DNA of 64,000 bases from Usnea hakonensis (taxonomy: Eukaryota > Ascomycota > Lecanoromycetes > Lecanorales > Parmeliaceae): positions 124,001-188,000 of the forward strand of contig BLJB01000016.1 in NCBI GenBank assembly GCA_013423325.1, written 5' to 3'. Shown here piece by piece: positions 1 through 11,496 of the stretch. A program made the translations under genes and the position numbers. The notes beneath the pieces are model-generated. The model saw only the letters and a program-made list of their open reading frames with translations. It did not search any database and was not told the origin of the DNA. The first letter of the stretch is position 1. Each line of letters opens with the position of its first letter.

Positions 1-195
1 TGACCCTCCTGAGCCTTTGCCCCAGCAGACCAATAGAAATTTTAAGAGCATGCCCCATAGCTTATGATTCCTGGACAACCTTCAAGGGTGAAACAATAAA
101 GTACTAGGCGATCAGCATGTCCAGGGTCCGCCTAACTGCAACAACATACCTAACTTATACTTGAGAATAAACCTCCATCTCCAGGACCATTGCAT

Positions 196-3153
196 CTATA
201 AAAAAGCCGGATCGGCACCACTCTCTTCACTGCTTCTCAGTACGCTCCTGCGACCTTTGAAGAAGCTGTCCACCAACTTTTTATTCTCACCCGCTTGGCT
301 CTGGAAATCTACTGAATTCGTTGCAGGGCGGTCTGAATCGTGCTGCTCTTCGCCAGATGGTACGGGAAGATGTGCTTGATTTTCCACATCTGGCGAGGGC
401 TTTTCCGGAGACATGCCGGTACTGCTCTTTATTCGGCGAAGGCGTTCTGCCCTTTCTGGGCTATACCGGCTGTTGGCCGTGGTAGGTGAGGTCTTTTGAT
501 CTGCCAGCATCTTGAGAGACGAGTGCGACTTTTCCTGCCATAGGCTGCCGGATGCTCCCTGGACACGGTTGTAAGGGTGTCTCTCATTCTCCACGTTCGC
601 GGTTCTCGGTAAGTGCCCTGGAGTTTTGCTTGTTGGAATGCTATCATTTTGTTTGACGTTTCCGCCTTTAGTTGAAGGATCAATAGTCTTAAGAGGTAAC
701 CGTGTCGACGTTTCCCAATGGTTTGACTTGCCTTGAATTATGGCGAGAGGCTGCTCAAGAATATCAGCATGTGAATGAATTCTACCAATAGTGACTTCAG
801 TGCTATCAAGCTGAGCGTTCTCCCTCTTGTGACCGCTATCTTTGACTGGATGCACATGATCTTTTGGTTCCTGACGCGTCCCGTAATTCTCAAGGGAAGC
901 CACCTGGGTAGCCATAAAGTTCCTCCAATTTCCACTTGACGCTACAGACGAGTTTTCATGCTGGGTGACCACGGGATGAGCTGGCTGCGGGGTTTTGTTA
1001 GGGTGTCCAGTAATAATTATAGCAGTCCCAGCTTCACCACTACCATCAGACATGGCAATTGAGGTCGAGCTCCTCGTTCCCTTTGGAGTTTCGCCATCCG
1101 AAGATCTAGAATAGACGCTGTCTGATCTAGTGACGCTGGCAGCGCGAAGCCTGCCGGCAAATGCACTCACGGGCACCTCTGATAGCGGGCGATTCTTCAA
1201 ATTGACGCAACTTTGAGACTCGGCTTCGGTATCATTGCTTGAGTGCATTGCGCGTCTGTATGGGCTTGGGCTACTTCTTTCAATGTGCATGGAAGGTGGG
1301 AAAAAAGCCGATTTGACTTCATGAAGGGGGCGCTTTGGTAGCAGAATCCCTCGGTCATCCATCTCTGCAATTTGCTGCAGAGTCATACTCTTCCGTGAAT
1401 TCAAGAAATTTTGCTGCTGGTGTTCTTGATTGACACTCCGATTTTCAACTTGGTAAAAGTTGTTGTTGAAAGATTCCATCGCCGAGGGACTGAAGATGGG
1501 TGAATCTGATAGCTTTGCGCCATGAGAATGAGGAATGGAATTGTCATTCGGCTTAGCGTCCTTCCGCAGGCTCGTTGTTCTCCTTGGTGTTCGCTTTGAC
1601 AGCCGTGTCTTCCGATGGCCAGAGCTGGTATCGGTGCCTGACTCGTTATCATCCAGTGCGGTCTTGCGGTTGTTTTCATCGATCTTCTTCTGAAGAGCAG
1701 AAAAAATCCTATGCGTGTCTATCGGACCAGTTATACGGCCCGCACTACTTTGCCTGACTGGTTGACGGAAGCCTGCATAGCCATCACTAGTCCCCTCATA
1801 CTGGCGAGTAGAAGACGATGGCTGGTGGGGACCTCCATCCTCCCTTATGACCGAAAGGCGTTTCCTTTCCAAGGTTTTCGGCATATTGATGGTGTTTGCA
1901 GCTGTGGAATCAGTCCAACTAGTGACTCTTGATTTGGTGTTGCTGTCATCGTCATCACTGTAAGCACTTCGTATGCTACCTGGACGAGCAATTTTGTCTA
2001 CAAACACTGGCGCCGTATATGTCACTGATTCTCGAGAACCCACGCGAAGGAGCAGCTCAGCATCGGGTTCTGGTACCGGAGAATAACGCTGCTCTTTGCC
2101 GTCCGATGTTGAGATGTAGTCTCCATAGTGAGGGTGGGTTGCATTCACATGCTGCACGGGCACCGTATCCTCAATGTCTGTATACCGCTTGAACACCCGT
2201 TTGATTTTCTCCTTGATGGTTTGCGACAAGCTTCTGGCTTTGTGGCTAATATCCTGGGTCTTTTGTGGTTCCCCAGGCACTAGTGAAGACGTTGTTGCGC
2301 TGTTTGTGCTACTGGTGCGAACTGTCCTGCGGAATGCTTTTGGGGATTTGCGACGTTTGCCGAGGCCAAGGAACGACGATTGCTCTTTCAATCTCTGTTG
2401 CTCTAGTTGACGAAGATATTGATCTCGTGCAAGCTGGACAGCTGCATCGCTGCTGGCGTACTGCCGACTACTATTCGATACGTGGTCTGTAACACCACGC
2501 AAAAAGGAATAAGACTTTCTGAGTCGAGGATCAGGTACTCGGAGCGGCTCGTTATAAGGATCGGAAGAATGGAATGATTGGCGACGAAAATGGCGCTTGC
2601 CATAGGGCACACCATCGCTGAAGACCGCAGACGGAGCCTTACCGGGACTGAACAAGGACTTCGCTTTTCGGAGTTTGCGGTATGATGAGGGGGCGGAGGC
2701 ATTATCGCTTTCACCGAATTCCCCAGATGACTGAGCTAAAGCGTCTAATGCTCTTCCATCGGAAGGAATGGAGGGCTCGATATTCTGAGACTTGGGCTGC
2801 AGTTCGCTTTCATAAGGATGGTGACGGGCTCTTGCGCCCAGGGGTTCTCTCCGAGTGATTGAGCGATTCCGTGATGGTATAGCTGTTGGCCCTGCGAAGC
2901 GGACGCTTTGCCTCCTTTCAAGCCTTGGTTTCTCTGCAGATATTGTGTCTTGCCCATTGGAGACTATCTTGGCCACCCCCCGCTCGTTCGCCCGCTCGAA
3001 GGCAAGGTTGGCAGCAGTAAGAGCTTGCTGATGTATCATGTCGTGATTGTTTGCGCTAGGCGCTGTGAGAACCATTGACCGAGGCCTGACCGACGGCGTC
3101 GATTTGGTTCGTCGGGGCCGATGCGAAGCACTGCTCGTGCCGCGTGAAAGCAT
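196..3153 (-). CDS. Large disordered basic protein, function unknown
   Basis: This is a single uninterrupted frame of 985 codons. The protein is rich in Ser, Arg, Pro and Asn, with no membrane segment or catalytic motif that I can see. The N-terminus (residues about 10-60) carries an Arg-rich stretch with RTKSTPSVRPR followed by a short helix-like segment (QQALTAANLAFERA). The same layout, as I recall it, occurs in conserved hypothetical proteins of filamentous ascomycetes. The rest is low-complexity with many SP/TP/RxxS sites that would suit phosphorylation or cytoskeletal scaffolding, but that is inference. The start chosen is the first ATG of the frame, just after the helix-free leader. 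It sits left of the biosynthetic region and shows no link to it. I do not recognise a function. Confidence 0.75.
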   Translation of the reverse strand: MLSRGTSSASHRPRRTKSTPSVRPRSMVLTAPSANNHDMIHQQALTAANLAFERANERGVAKIVSNGQDTISAEKPRLERRQSVRFAGPTAIPSRNRSITRREPLGARARHHPYESELQPKSQNIEPSIPSDGRALDALAQSSGEFGESDNASAPSSYRKLRKAKSLFSPGKAPSAVFSDGVPYGKRHFRRQSFHSSDPYNEPLRVPDPRLRKSYSFLRGVTDHVSNSSRQYASSDAAVQLARDQYLRQLEQQRLKEQSSFLGLGKRRKSPKAFRRTVRTSSTNSATTSSLVPGEPQKTQDISHKARSLSQTIKEKIKRVFKRYTDIEDTVPVQHVNATHPHYGDYISTSDGKEQRYSPVPEPDAELLLRVGSRESVTYTAPVFVDKIARPGSIRSAYSDDDDSNTKSRVTSWTDSTAANTINMPKTLERKRLSVIREDGGPHQPSSSTRQYEGTSDGYAGFRQPVRQSSAGRITGPIDTHRIFSALQKKIDENNRKTALDDNESGTDTSSGHRKTRLSKRTPRRTTSLRKDAKPNDNSIPHSHGAKLSDSPIFSPSAMESFNNNFYQVENRSVNQEHQQQNFLNSRKSMTLQQIAEMDDRGILLPKRPLHEVKSAFFPPSMHIERSSPSPYRRAMHSSNDTEAESQSCVNLKNRPLSEVPVSAFAGRLRAASVTRSDSVYSRSSDGETPKGTRSSTSIAMSDGSGEAGTAIIITGHPNKTPQPAHPVVTQHENSSVASSGNWRNFMATQVASLENYGTRQEPKDHVHPVKDSGHKRENAQLDSTEVTIGRIHSHADILEQPLAIIQGKSNHWETSTRLPLKTIDPSTKGGNVKQNDSIPTSKTPGHLPRTANVENERHPYNRVQGASGSLWQEKSHSSLKMLADQKTSPTTANSRYSPERAERLRRIKSSTGMSPEKPSPDVENQAHLPVPSGEEQHDSDRPATNSVDFQSQAGENKKLVDSFFKGRRSVLRSSEESGADPAFL

Positions 3154-5287
3154 ACTGTGTCAGATTGCTTACGAATCCCTACGCGGCTGGCGGTAGCCAG
3201 AACACTGAGTGATGAATGCTAAAAGAGATGATGTATCCAAAAAGGATGCCAGTGACAGGTTCAACGATGAGACAGGCACGCGAGAGAAACGAGGTCCGAA
3301 AGCGGCACCTGCCTGCCAGCAAACCTGCTTGACCACGACGCGACCGAACATGAATGGATGGAAGGAGCTCATGGTCATAGGTACCTTGGGCCAAGACCGA
3401 ATATTGAGTAACTTGCACCAATGTCTCGTGGGGTCGCAGACAAGCTCTGCAACACCTCGTGAACTGAAAGTTGTTGAAAATGGTCATGCGGCAGTGAAAG
3501 ACGAATTTCGAGATCATCTCACCACGGTGATAACCACTGAAATTCCGGCACAAGATACCGTCGTCGATTTGAATGGGTTGGGATTCAAGTCTGTAACGTG
3601 AGGAAGGCGCAATACGGAACGTAGTGAGTGCCATCTCTCAATCAGAGTCATCACACTTGCGACTCCTTTTTCTAAGTATCTCAGCAGCTCTTCCGTCGCA
3701 AGACTCGTATAGATTCGCATTGGTTACGGTGGACTTGGCTACTGTCATGGCCGATGTTGTCGTAGCACAAGCGGAGAACCAGCAAAAGGCGCAAATTGAG
3801 GTAGCCACCTTTTTGACTTGCAGTACTGTAGCTCAAGGCAGCAATTTGTAACAGAAACATTGAATATCAGGGTACGAAGGTGTAAGCCTCATAAATCTTC
3901 TCTCAAATCTACCCAGTGCCAGCGCAACTCGCGAACACGCTCTCAGATCGGTACATGGCGTTGCGTAGTTAATACTCCTGCGCCATTGAGCTTCGAGCCC
4001 ATGTCAACGGTTTTCCGAGTAGGATTTTTTTTCTTCCGGTTTTCCATCAAATGCGCCGTTTCATTACCTTTGGGTACCTTGGGTACCTACTATGAATTCA
4101 ACAGTAGTTGGTTTAAAAGTACCTTGAGGTACCTTAGGTAGGTAAGTAGGATTCGCGGGGACGCTAACGACCCCTATTTACCTTACCCTTATCGAGTCTA
4201 GGTACCGTTAAATTAGAGAGAACGCAAAAATATCCTACTGCCTTTTTCACTGGAATTTCAGCTCCAAGTCTCTGTTTGATCAAGTTGTTTGGTCAGTCCT
4301 TATGCATAACGACGTCAATATCGGCGAAGACCGTTTCAAACATCTAGTTGAAACGCCTGGCTTTGCCACGGAGAGCCCGTGGCAAGGTTTGGACCCGTGG
4401 ATATGCCCAAAGAGATGAAGAATGCCAGATTTGATCAGTTTTCTGATCCTTCACATCCACAGCCTACCCACGCAGCACGCCACGCTATGCGCTGCTTTTG
4501 TGCACAAGTGGACCCAGCTTGAGCGGCATGAAATCCCTTGAGTAAAGAAGAATTGGTCCAAGTTTGGTTGGACAAACCGGAGTATGTACTGGATTGTACT
4601 CAGCCAATGTGCTTAGGTGTGCTTCTAAAGCAGCCAGTATCCTGATGCTGATTGAGTGGTTCATTTGGGAGACGCTGTAATTCAGTCTTGCTGCAGGACT
4701 TAGCCCCTGCCTCAGGCAACTTTGTAGCCTTGTGTGGGCGGTACGGCCGGTTTGTGCGTCATTGAGTCTGGTTTTGATTATATAAAGCGTCGTCTCCTCC
4801 TCCAAGTGACTCAGTTTCCTTGATATAGTGCTTTCCATCTCTCTAGGTATTCCATTAGGTGCTTCTTCCAAGATCCTCTTGGGCCTTCTTAGTAGCATCT
4901 CCCATCGCTGGCTAAAAGTGTATCAATACAACTTCCCAAAGCCCTTTTCCACGACGCCAACACGATGCGTTCAAACACCGACGCCATAGTCCGAGAGGCT
5001 CCGCAGAACAAAAAGTGTGTACTGACAGACCTATCGCTGTTCACTTGCTGACTTTAAAGTGACTCGTCTGTGGCAAGTGTTTCCAACGAACTCAACAGTC
5101 CTCCCGTCCACGTTGGTCACATCGGGCAGAAAGAATATGCACCCGGTCATAGTGAACGAGGAGGAAAATGGAAAAGGTAAATTCAAACCACAGATTTTGA
5201 AATATTGATAGTTGACTGCTTTGCAGCCATCACGAGAATCCAAAAGCCAGCAACGCGACTGCACCAGCTCACAGGTCAGCTCAGAAA
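3154..5287. other. Intergenic region with GGTACC-rich patch
   Basis: No convincing gene is seen in about 2.1 kb. Short open frames here (for example 3209-3601 +, 4485-4898 -) overlap one another on both strands and show no family motif. Around 4070-4205 there is a cluster of GGTACC-containing repeats, including one full AGGTACCT palindrome (4127-4134). It probably holds divergent promoters for the two flanking genes. Confidence 0.5.
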
Positions 5288-7705
5288 ATGTGGATACAGG
5301 TTCAGGATATATTCAAGTCAGTGCTCCGTGCTCTAGGCCTTACGATCATCGCACACGCTTTCAGATCGGCTTTCAGAGCACTTCGCCACATCAGTGGACG
5401 GGGATTACATGAACCGACTAAGAAAGCCATTCGTAAAAACAAGACAGTCGCCTTGCTAAGATGCCTTATACATCTGGTTCCTGTTGGCTTCGCTGTTTTT
5501 GAGATTGTTCTTAATTGGAACACTTATTACGTGGGCATCTCCATCTATAATCAGGCAGTGTACCAGGTCCTAGCAAAAGTCCACGAGGTAGCTATTCAGG
5601 CATCACTAGCGACTATCGTACTCTCGTATGTCCGACATGAATTGACGATCGGTAACGGTATCCCTTTCGGAACCCTATTCTCCGGCCTTCAGATCAGTCA
5701 AGTCGCTTATCTATGGTCTATGGAATTCTGGGGTTCTCTACGCTCGCCACATCTCCCTCTTGCCAAAAAGCTCGCATTACTATCCCTTGTCTTCGTATCT
5801 ATTACCTTGGCCTCTTTGAGCGGGCCTTCGAGTGCAATTCTTCTAGTTCCACGACAAGACTTCTGGCCTGGAGGGAGTACAAATATTTGGGTTAACGCTA
5901 CTATGGATAGTCTGTATCCAACCCAGTCAGTATACATGTTAGTGTCCAAAGAGATTAGGAGTACGCTGATAGTCTAATAGGATAGATGTGACCCTAGTAC
6001 CAGACGGGTGTTTATTTGCTCCTGAGGATGTAATCAGTAACGGCTGCCCTTCAAGCGAATGGGAAAAGATTCAGGAGGACCTCGCTTTACAAAAAGAATT
6101 TGTGCCAAGGGAGTACCAAGAGACCTACGGAGATAGCCTGAACCCCTTGACCACCGACTTTTTTGGTAAATCCTCACAGCGACAACAATATCATGATGCT
6201 CTTATCGATGATGATCTCTCTCTTATGGTCCCACATGTCAGCACTACGCAACAGGCAGCAGTGGCAGATGCACTTACTACCACAAGCTCCTACTGGTCTT
6301 TAGCTTTGCTCAACGTCACAGCACAGGGGAGCCATGGTTCACCATTATCGGAACAGTCTAATTCTATTCACACTCTTACTGGCGACAATTATCAACCTTT
6401 CAGTCTGGGTCTCTGTTTACCAGATTCAATTCAGAACACTACCGATACTCGCCCATTGGCCTTGCCACTTCTTCCACGTGCCAATGATCCCGCCATAGCG
6501 AATGCGAACATAACTCTAGAATATGGACAACAGACACCCGCGATTGCATTACCTGGCCTATCTCGAGCAGACATCAGAAGCAGCCCGAGAGAAAATTCCC
6601 AGTATCAACTACAATGGGTCGATTTACCACAACCTCAATTCAATGGCAGTTCTATAGGAGCGATCATTATGTTGCCACGGAATGTGTCAAATTCGACCAC
6701 ACCACAGGATATTGTCCTGTGCAATCTTGCTGCTGGGTGGGGTACAACAACGCTGCAGATGCAGCAATTTGCTGGAGGTGTTGGCAGTGTCTCTAGCCAA
6801 ATTCCCGAAGAATTTATTGCACCAGGTCCTAGCCTTGGAGAATTCGGTGCAAAAACTCCAGAGAACAGCGATAGTTTGGTATTCTGGTGGTATACGCAGT
6901 TCCCTCAACGGCCGGCCAATATAACGCGGGAGTGGGCTCAGTATCTCAATCCCCTTGTCCGTAGCGCCAACAGAAGCGTATTCGATCTCATTATGCAAGA
7001 AAGCGTTCCGTTTACAGATCCACAAGCCTCTAATTCCCCGACGATGCTTACACAATATGCGCTTTTACAATTAGTAACCAATGGGCTAGCACGAATTGGT
7101 TTCGGAAATACGTTACAAGGATCTCCCAGATCTGTGTCTGTCGACGGCACCTCTTGGATCGACGGTAACTATTGGCTTTCCGGTAAGGGTAACGTATTCG
7201 AGGTAGATCCTTCTCAAAGCAAAGACTGGGTCAAATTCCACGTCAATTCAACTCTGGAGGGATATGCATACAATACACAGACGGTTGCACCTAGGGTTGC
7301 TATAGGTATACTGACACTATACTGTGTTATTGCCTTGGCTCACTTGATCTACTCGGGTATATCAGGTATCTGTTCAGCCTCCTGATCCGCGACTACATTT
7401 CACTTTACTAATAATCTCGATCTATTATAGGTATCAGCTCTACCTGCTGGGACTCCATCGCCGAAGTTACCGCTCTAGCCATGAATTCCACCCCTACGAC
7501 TGCTTTGCGGAACACATGTGCCGGGATCACCGAGCTACATATCTTTCAATTACCCGTGCGCGTGTTGGCAAAACCAGACGAGGAAGGCGACGGAGAACAT
7601 CTCGAGCTCGTCTTTGATGAAGCGAGGAATGCCAATAACGATGGACAGCTCATCAAGGTGAACAGAGCTTATGGGACGATGCCGTTGTTGAAACGGCGTG
7701 TCTAG
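5288..7705 (+). CDS. Multi-pass membrane protein with large glycosylated domain, unknown function
   Basis: Three exons (5288-5937, 5981-7365, 7431-7705) splice in frame to 769 aa; both introns have GT-AG ends and restore the frame exactly. Exon 1 carries hydrophobic segments near residues 50-75, 95-115 and 165-195. A soluble stretch of about 450 residues follows, with many N-glycosylation sequons (NAT, NVT, NTT, NIT, NGS, NVS, NST). A last hydrophobic segment (VAIGILTLYCVIALAHLIYSG) lies just before intron 2, then a cytosolic tail. The shape is typical of lineage-expanded fungal plasma-membrane proteins of unknown role. An upstream exon cannot be excluded because the first ATG lies close to an AG-rich stretch. 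No functional family is recognised. Confidence 0.8.
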
Positions 7706-8168
7706 TGAGATTCGCGAATATTTCCGGCAGTTCCTAGATGATCTGGCAAGATTTGTGGTTGTGACGCTGTGTTAGGAGGGCCGCTTATCGTGTGAGAACT
7801 TTGTGCGGGAACATTCAGCACAGGAGCTCAGACGAGAGCTATGATAGTGGATATGTACGGCAATTTGTTTGTATGAAAGTTAAGGCGTATCTTACGTTGG
7901 AGATGTCATGTATTGCGATGATATTGCATGTCTTAGGGAATCTTGGAGTTGCAGCATGACCATCAATACCCATTTGCATTTGAAGTGAATGACTTTTACC
8001 GAAAAACTAATTTTTTTTTGAGTCACTGTAGTTGCTAGACTCACCTTTGTACCAACATTCTCTTTGTAGCCTATTCTTTCTTTAAGATAGATCATATACA
8101 GAGGTGTGAGTGAAAATTGCGAGGACATCTCATCTGCTTCGGCTTCTTTTCTGATTCAAGCTCATGGT
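7706..8168. other. Intergenic, nothing recognised
   Basis: About 460 bp between the membrane protein and the BTB gene, AT-rich around 7990-8100. It probably contains the 3' and 5' untranslated regions. No repeat or RNA gene is seen. Confidence 0.4.
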
Positions 8169-9559
8169 ATGGCGAACGTCAACGTGATTGATTCCGAAGG
8201 GGATATCATCCTCATTTGTGGCAAGACTGAGCTCCAGGTCTCTTCCAAGGTCCTGGGGCTGGCTTCATCGGTATTCACTGCTCTTTTTGGCCCAAACTTT
8301 GCCGAAGGACAGGCCATCTCAAGCAAAGCCAGTCGCATCCAACTCCATGATGACGACGCGGAAAGCATGCATTTCATGTGCACCGTCCTCCACCACAAGT
8401 GCACTTCCGCCAACAGTATTAGCTTAGAGGAACTTGAGAAGCTTGCTGTCGTCACTGATAAGTACGATGTACGTCTACCTCCAAGAAGTCGTCATTCTGA
8501 CGAACCCATCATCCTGGTTGCAAGTCTTCGCGAAACTGTCAAGCTCCGTTCCATCGCTCTCCTCTGCCAAGAAGCGGTCAACGCCGAGGCGAACATCTGC
8601 TAACCCGAAGAACTCATGTAGTGCGTACGCGCCATGTACTACTGGGCCCGATGTCAGATTGACAACGCAAAACACATCAAGGAGTCCAGCCGACTGCTCT
8701 GGCCTGCTTACGCATTTGGTTATGCTCAGTTCTTTAACAGCCTTACCAAATTCATGGTTTTGAACCTTCCCAACGATAACAAAGCTCAGAATGCATCGGC
8801 GAAGTACGGTATACCGGAGGACATCGAGAGCCACCTACCAGAACGGGTACTTGGTAGGCTTCCAAATAGCCTTTGTTGCTGCCCATGCTGACCAAGAACC
8901 AAGAGACCATCTTTCATGCGGAACGAGACGCCAAGAGAGAATTGCAAATCCAAATTGAACAAATAATCGGTAAGCCCAAATCTTAGGACTCGAGATTGGT
9001 GCTTGAGCCTGTCTCATGAACCGCAAGACAAGCTTGAAGAGTCAACTGCCCATTTTCTAAATTTGTCACTCTCCCACAAATCTCATATCCCCCAAACCTT
9101 ATCTACCAACGTGAAAGCTGACAGCGAAACCCGCTAGGCCCCATCGCCGAGAAACACAGCGCTCGCGACTTCATCCTAGGCTCCGACGACCACCTCTTCT
9201 CCCACTGCGATTGCATCTCCATCAGCTCGCTCATCCACGGCCTCTCCAGGCAAGGTCTCTGGCCCCTGACATCGGCAGTCCACCGCCTGAGCCTCTCAAT
9301 GCTGTGCAAGAAGCTCGAAGCGTGCGATTTCGGCTTGGCGAGCCGCGTCGTCAGGCCCAAAAAGTGCGCGCGCTGTCCCCAGAATGTGGCTGCTACGGTG
9401 GCTAAGATTAGGGAGGAAGCGTTGACGAGGTTTGAGGGGTTGTGCCTTGATTGTGTTAAGGATCCGGGGAAAACAGCGGAGCAGAGGCTGAATTGTCGGG
9501 TTCCGCATCTGGGGTTTCGAGGGTTGCCGCGACAGCTTCCGGTTTCAGAGGGATGTTGA
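8169..9559 (+). CDS. BTB/POZ-domain protein, one internal junction unresolved
   Basis: The N-terminus (ATG at 8169) reads as a BTB domain: a VIDSEGDIIL strand, then VSSKVLGLASSVFTALFGP, typical of fungal BTB proteins. A GT-AG intron (about 8469-8621) joins KYD to CVRAMYYW. The C-terminal part (about 9146-9559) reads HSARDFILGSDDHLFSHCDC and later CARCP and FEGLCLDC, the Cys-rich tail found in this BTB group, and joins by an intron of about 180 nt after 8970. Between about 8850 and 8890 the frame that ends ...PERVLG and the next coding frame (LLPMLTKNQETIFHAERD) are not connected by any intron of normal length. The gene may be frame-shifted or contain an exon border I cannot see. An upstream GTG-led extension in the same frame to 8106 is possible. 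Confidence 0.6.
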
Positions 9560-9784
9560 TAGGATCCCATGTCCAAGCTAAGAGAAGGTATCAGAGACGA
9601 GAAGGCTCAGGAAGAATTAGAAAGTCAAGATAGGTTCCGACAGATTAGCTTCCGCCCATGGGTCGCTGCTGGACGGTATGATGAGTCCGTCATTTTCATG
9701 TTGGCAGTTATAATTCAATCCGTAGACCATCTCAGAGGCCTTTCACTTGGGTATCTATGCAGTTCTTCTCTCAATAATAGCAAC

Positions 9785-11185
9785 TCAACCCTCGTCTCGC
9801 TCGTTGATCTCCATTTCTGCGTCTCCTTCTAGACCTTCACTATCCCACTCGTCCTCATACATGTCGACATCATCATCCGCGGCCTCCTCCTCCTCCTCTC
9901 CATCTTTCTTGTTCCTATCCTCATTGTTCACCTTCTTGCTCCTCGCCCCTTTCTCGTTTCTCTTCCTTAAAACATTCTCCTTCTGCACCCTCTTCCGTTC
10001 CGCTTTCTCCTTCCTCCTAGCATCCCACATCTGCTCCATCTCCTTGACCTCCTCGGCAGTCTTCTCGATGGATTCATGCCACATGACTTTGCCTTCGCAC
10101 ACTCCCTCCTCAACTTTCGTCATGCGTAGTGTCATCCGCGGACCCAGCTCGACAAGCTTTACAGCTCGCTTTTCTACGTTTGGTCGTCCCGTCGGAGGCG
10201 GTTTTCCATCGGCACTACGGTTCCGCATCGCCGCCATTTGCTTTTTGCTCAGCACCTTCCTCGTATTCGGTTCCAATACCTCAACCTCGGCGTCCGTGTC
10301 TACCTCGGTCTCGCTCGCAGATGTGAAGCCACCATCTGCTGCGGCAGAGGGGTCAAGTAGGTAGTCCGCAACATCTTCCAACTTGCCAAGGTTGGGAAGT
10401 CCCCGCTTGCTCTTCCTGTTTGGCTTCAGCGTTTTCTCTGCAGCATTCAAGCGATTGATGCCCCGCGAGAGACCAGTACGGCGGGTTGTGATAGCATAAT
10501 GGCGAAAATTGAGAACGTAGGCACAATTTTCTTTTACAACAGATCCAGAGGCGTTTGAATTGGGCAATGTCTCGGGTAATTCGCGATTGAGCAAGAGGAC
10601 GCGGTGGATGGAGGATAAGGGAGTGGACTGGGGAGATATTGGCGGGAAAAGAGATTGGAAGATAGTAGTTGTCAGAGATTCGAGGTGTTTTGGTACCGAG
10701 GGCCGAGTATCATCGGCTGTAGGCGAGATAAAATTGTTCATGACCAGCAAAGGCGCCGTCAGATATTCTTTACCGCCACCTTGAGGACGCTTCTGCGCCT
10801 TTCGCACATCTTTACAGAGCGTGTAGTCCTCGACTCGAAAATGTAGTGTAGGTCCTCGAGGTGTGAGTGCTAGACGGAGATTCGTATTTCCCGTTGAAGA
10901 GCGCGAGAAGAGCAGGAGATGGGATACGCCCAACGGACCGGCCATGGCAGTGTAGTCTCGTAATCTGTTTGAACGTCTCTCTTTCAGACGACTTGCCGTG
11001 CCCGGCTCCATCACTGACCGAACATCTTTCACCAGCTGGCTGACTTTGGGTCCAACTTCTCCTGCTCCGATCCTTATGACCATGCTCTTTGGCTCTCTGG
11101 TAGCTGATGAGTTGGCCGTGACTCGGTTTGCAGGCCCGGTGTGGGCACCCGCATGTGTGCGTTTCTTTGTACGTCGCCGGGCCAT
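9785..11185 (-). CDS. ssf1: SSF1/PPAN-like Brix-domain ribosome biogenesis protein
   Basis: Single-exon frame of 466 aa. The N-terminus is Arg/Lys-rich (MARRRTKKRTHAG) and is followed by a Brix domain: KSMVIRIGAGEVGPKVSQLV, then RLRDYTAMAGPLGVSHLLLF, then RGPTLHFRVEDYTLCKDV. These are hallmarks of the SSF1/Peter Pan branch. The C-terminal third is highly charged (acidic patches mixed with KKx runs), as in nucleolar assembly factors. Family knowledge: SSF1 acts in the nucleolus in pre-60S maturation and 27S pre-rRNA processing. It is a housekeeping gene and marks the left border of the biosynthetic region. Length is close to the yeast protein (about 450 aa), and the first ATG fits the family start. 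Confidence 0.93.
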   Translation of the reverse strand: MARRRTKKRTHAGAHTGPANRVTANSSATREPKSMVIRIGAGEVGPKVSQLVKDVRSVMEPGTASRLKERRSNRLRDYTAMAGPLGVSHLLLFSRSSTGNTNLRLALTPRGPTLHFRVEDYTLCKDVRKAQKRPQGGGKEYLTAPLLVMNNFISPTADDTRPSVPKHLESLTTTIFQSLFPPISPQSTPLSSIHRVLLLNRELPETLPNSNASGSVVKENCAYVLNFRHYAITTRRTGLSRGINRLNAAEKTLKPNRKSKRGLPNLGKLEDVADYLLDPSAAADGGFTSASETEVDTDAEVEVLEPNTRKVLSKKQMAAMRNRSADGKPPPTGRPNVEKRAVKLVELGPRMTLRMTKVEEGVCEGKVMWHESIEKTAEEVKEMEQMWDARRKEKAERKRVQKENVLRKRNEKGARSKKVNNEDRNKKDGEEEEEAADDDVDMYEDEWDSEGLEGDAEMEINERDEG

Positions 11186-11496
11186 ATCGACAATGGTGGC
11201 AATTGGAGCGGAGTGGAGGGTGAGCTGCTTTGTGGTGTAACTAAAATACCTAAGGTACAGATTCCCGCATTACCAGATACGAGCACGCTAAGCTGTATCC
11301 AGACTAGTGGTTTAGTGCCTTGGCGAATGGCACCATGATATCTTTGGTGCGTTCGTACTTTCTTCTTTCTACATAGCTATTATTCCGTTCATACCTGAAA
11401 TTCAACATCATTATTCGGTTCTTTAACAGTGTAATGTAGAGTTGGCTTAGTTGATGCCAGTATGTTTCAACCGAACTGATTTTCTTGATGGAGGTC
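11186..11496. other. Intergenic between SSF1 and prenyltransferase gene
   Basis: About 310 bp that separates the housekeeping gene from the first cluster gene. It must hold the SSF1 promoter and the terminator of the cupin-DMATS gene. Nothing else is recognised. Confidence 0.4.

Noticed and set aside
3209..3634. Overlapping open frames of 130 and 151 codons on opposite strands
   Set aside because: They overlap each other, have no motif and show no splice-linked continuation.
4485..4898. 137-codon open frame on the minus strand
   Set aside because: No family resemblance, and it lies in an intergenic stretch with biased repeats; support is too weak.
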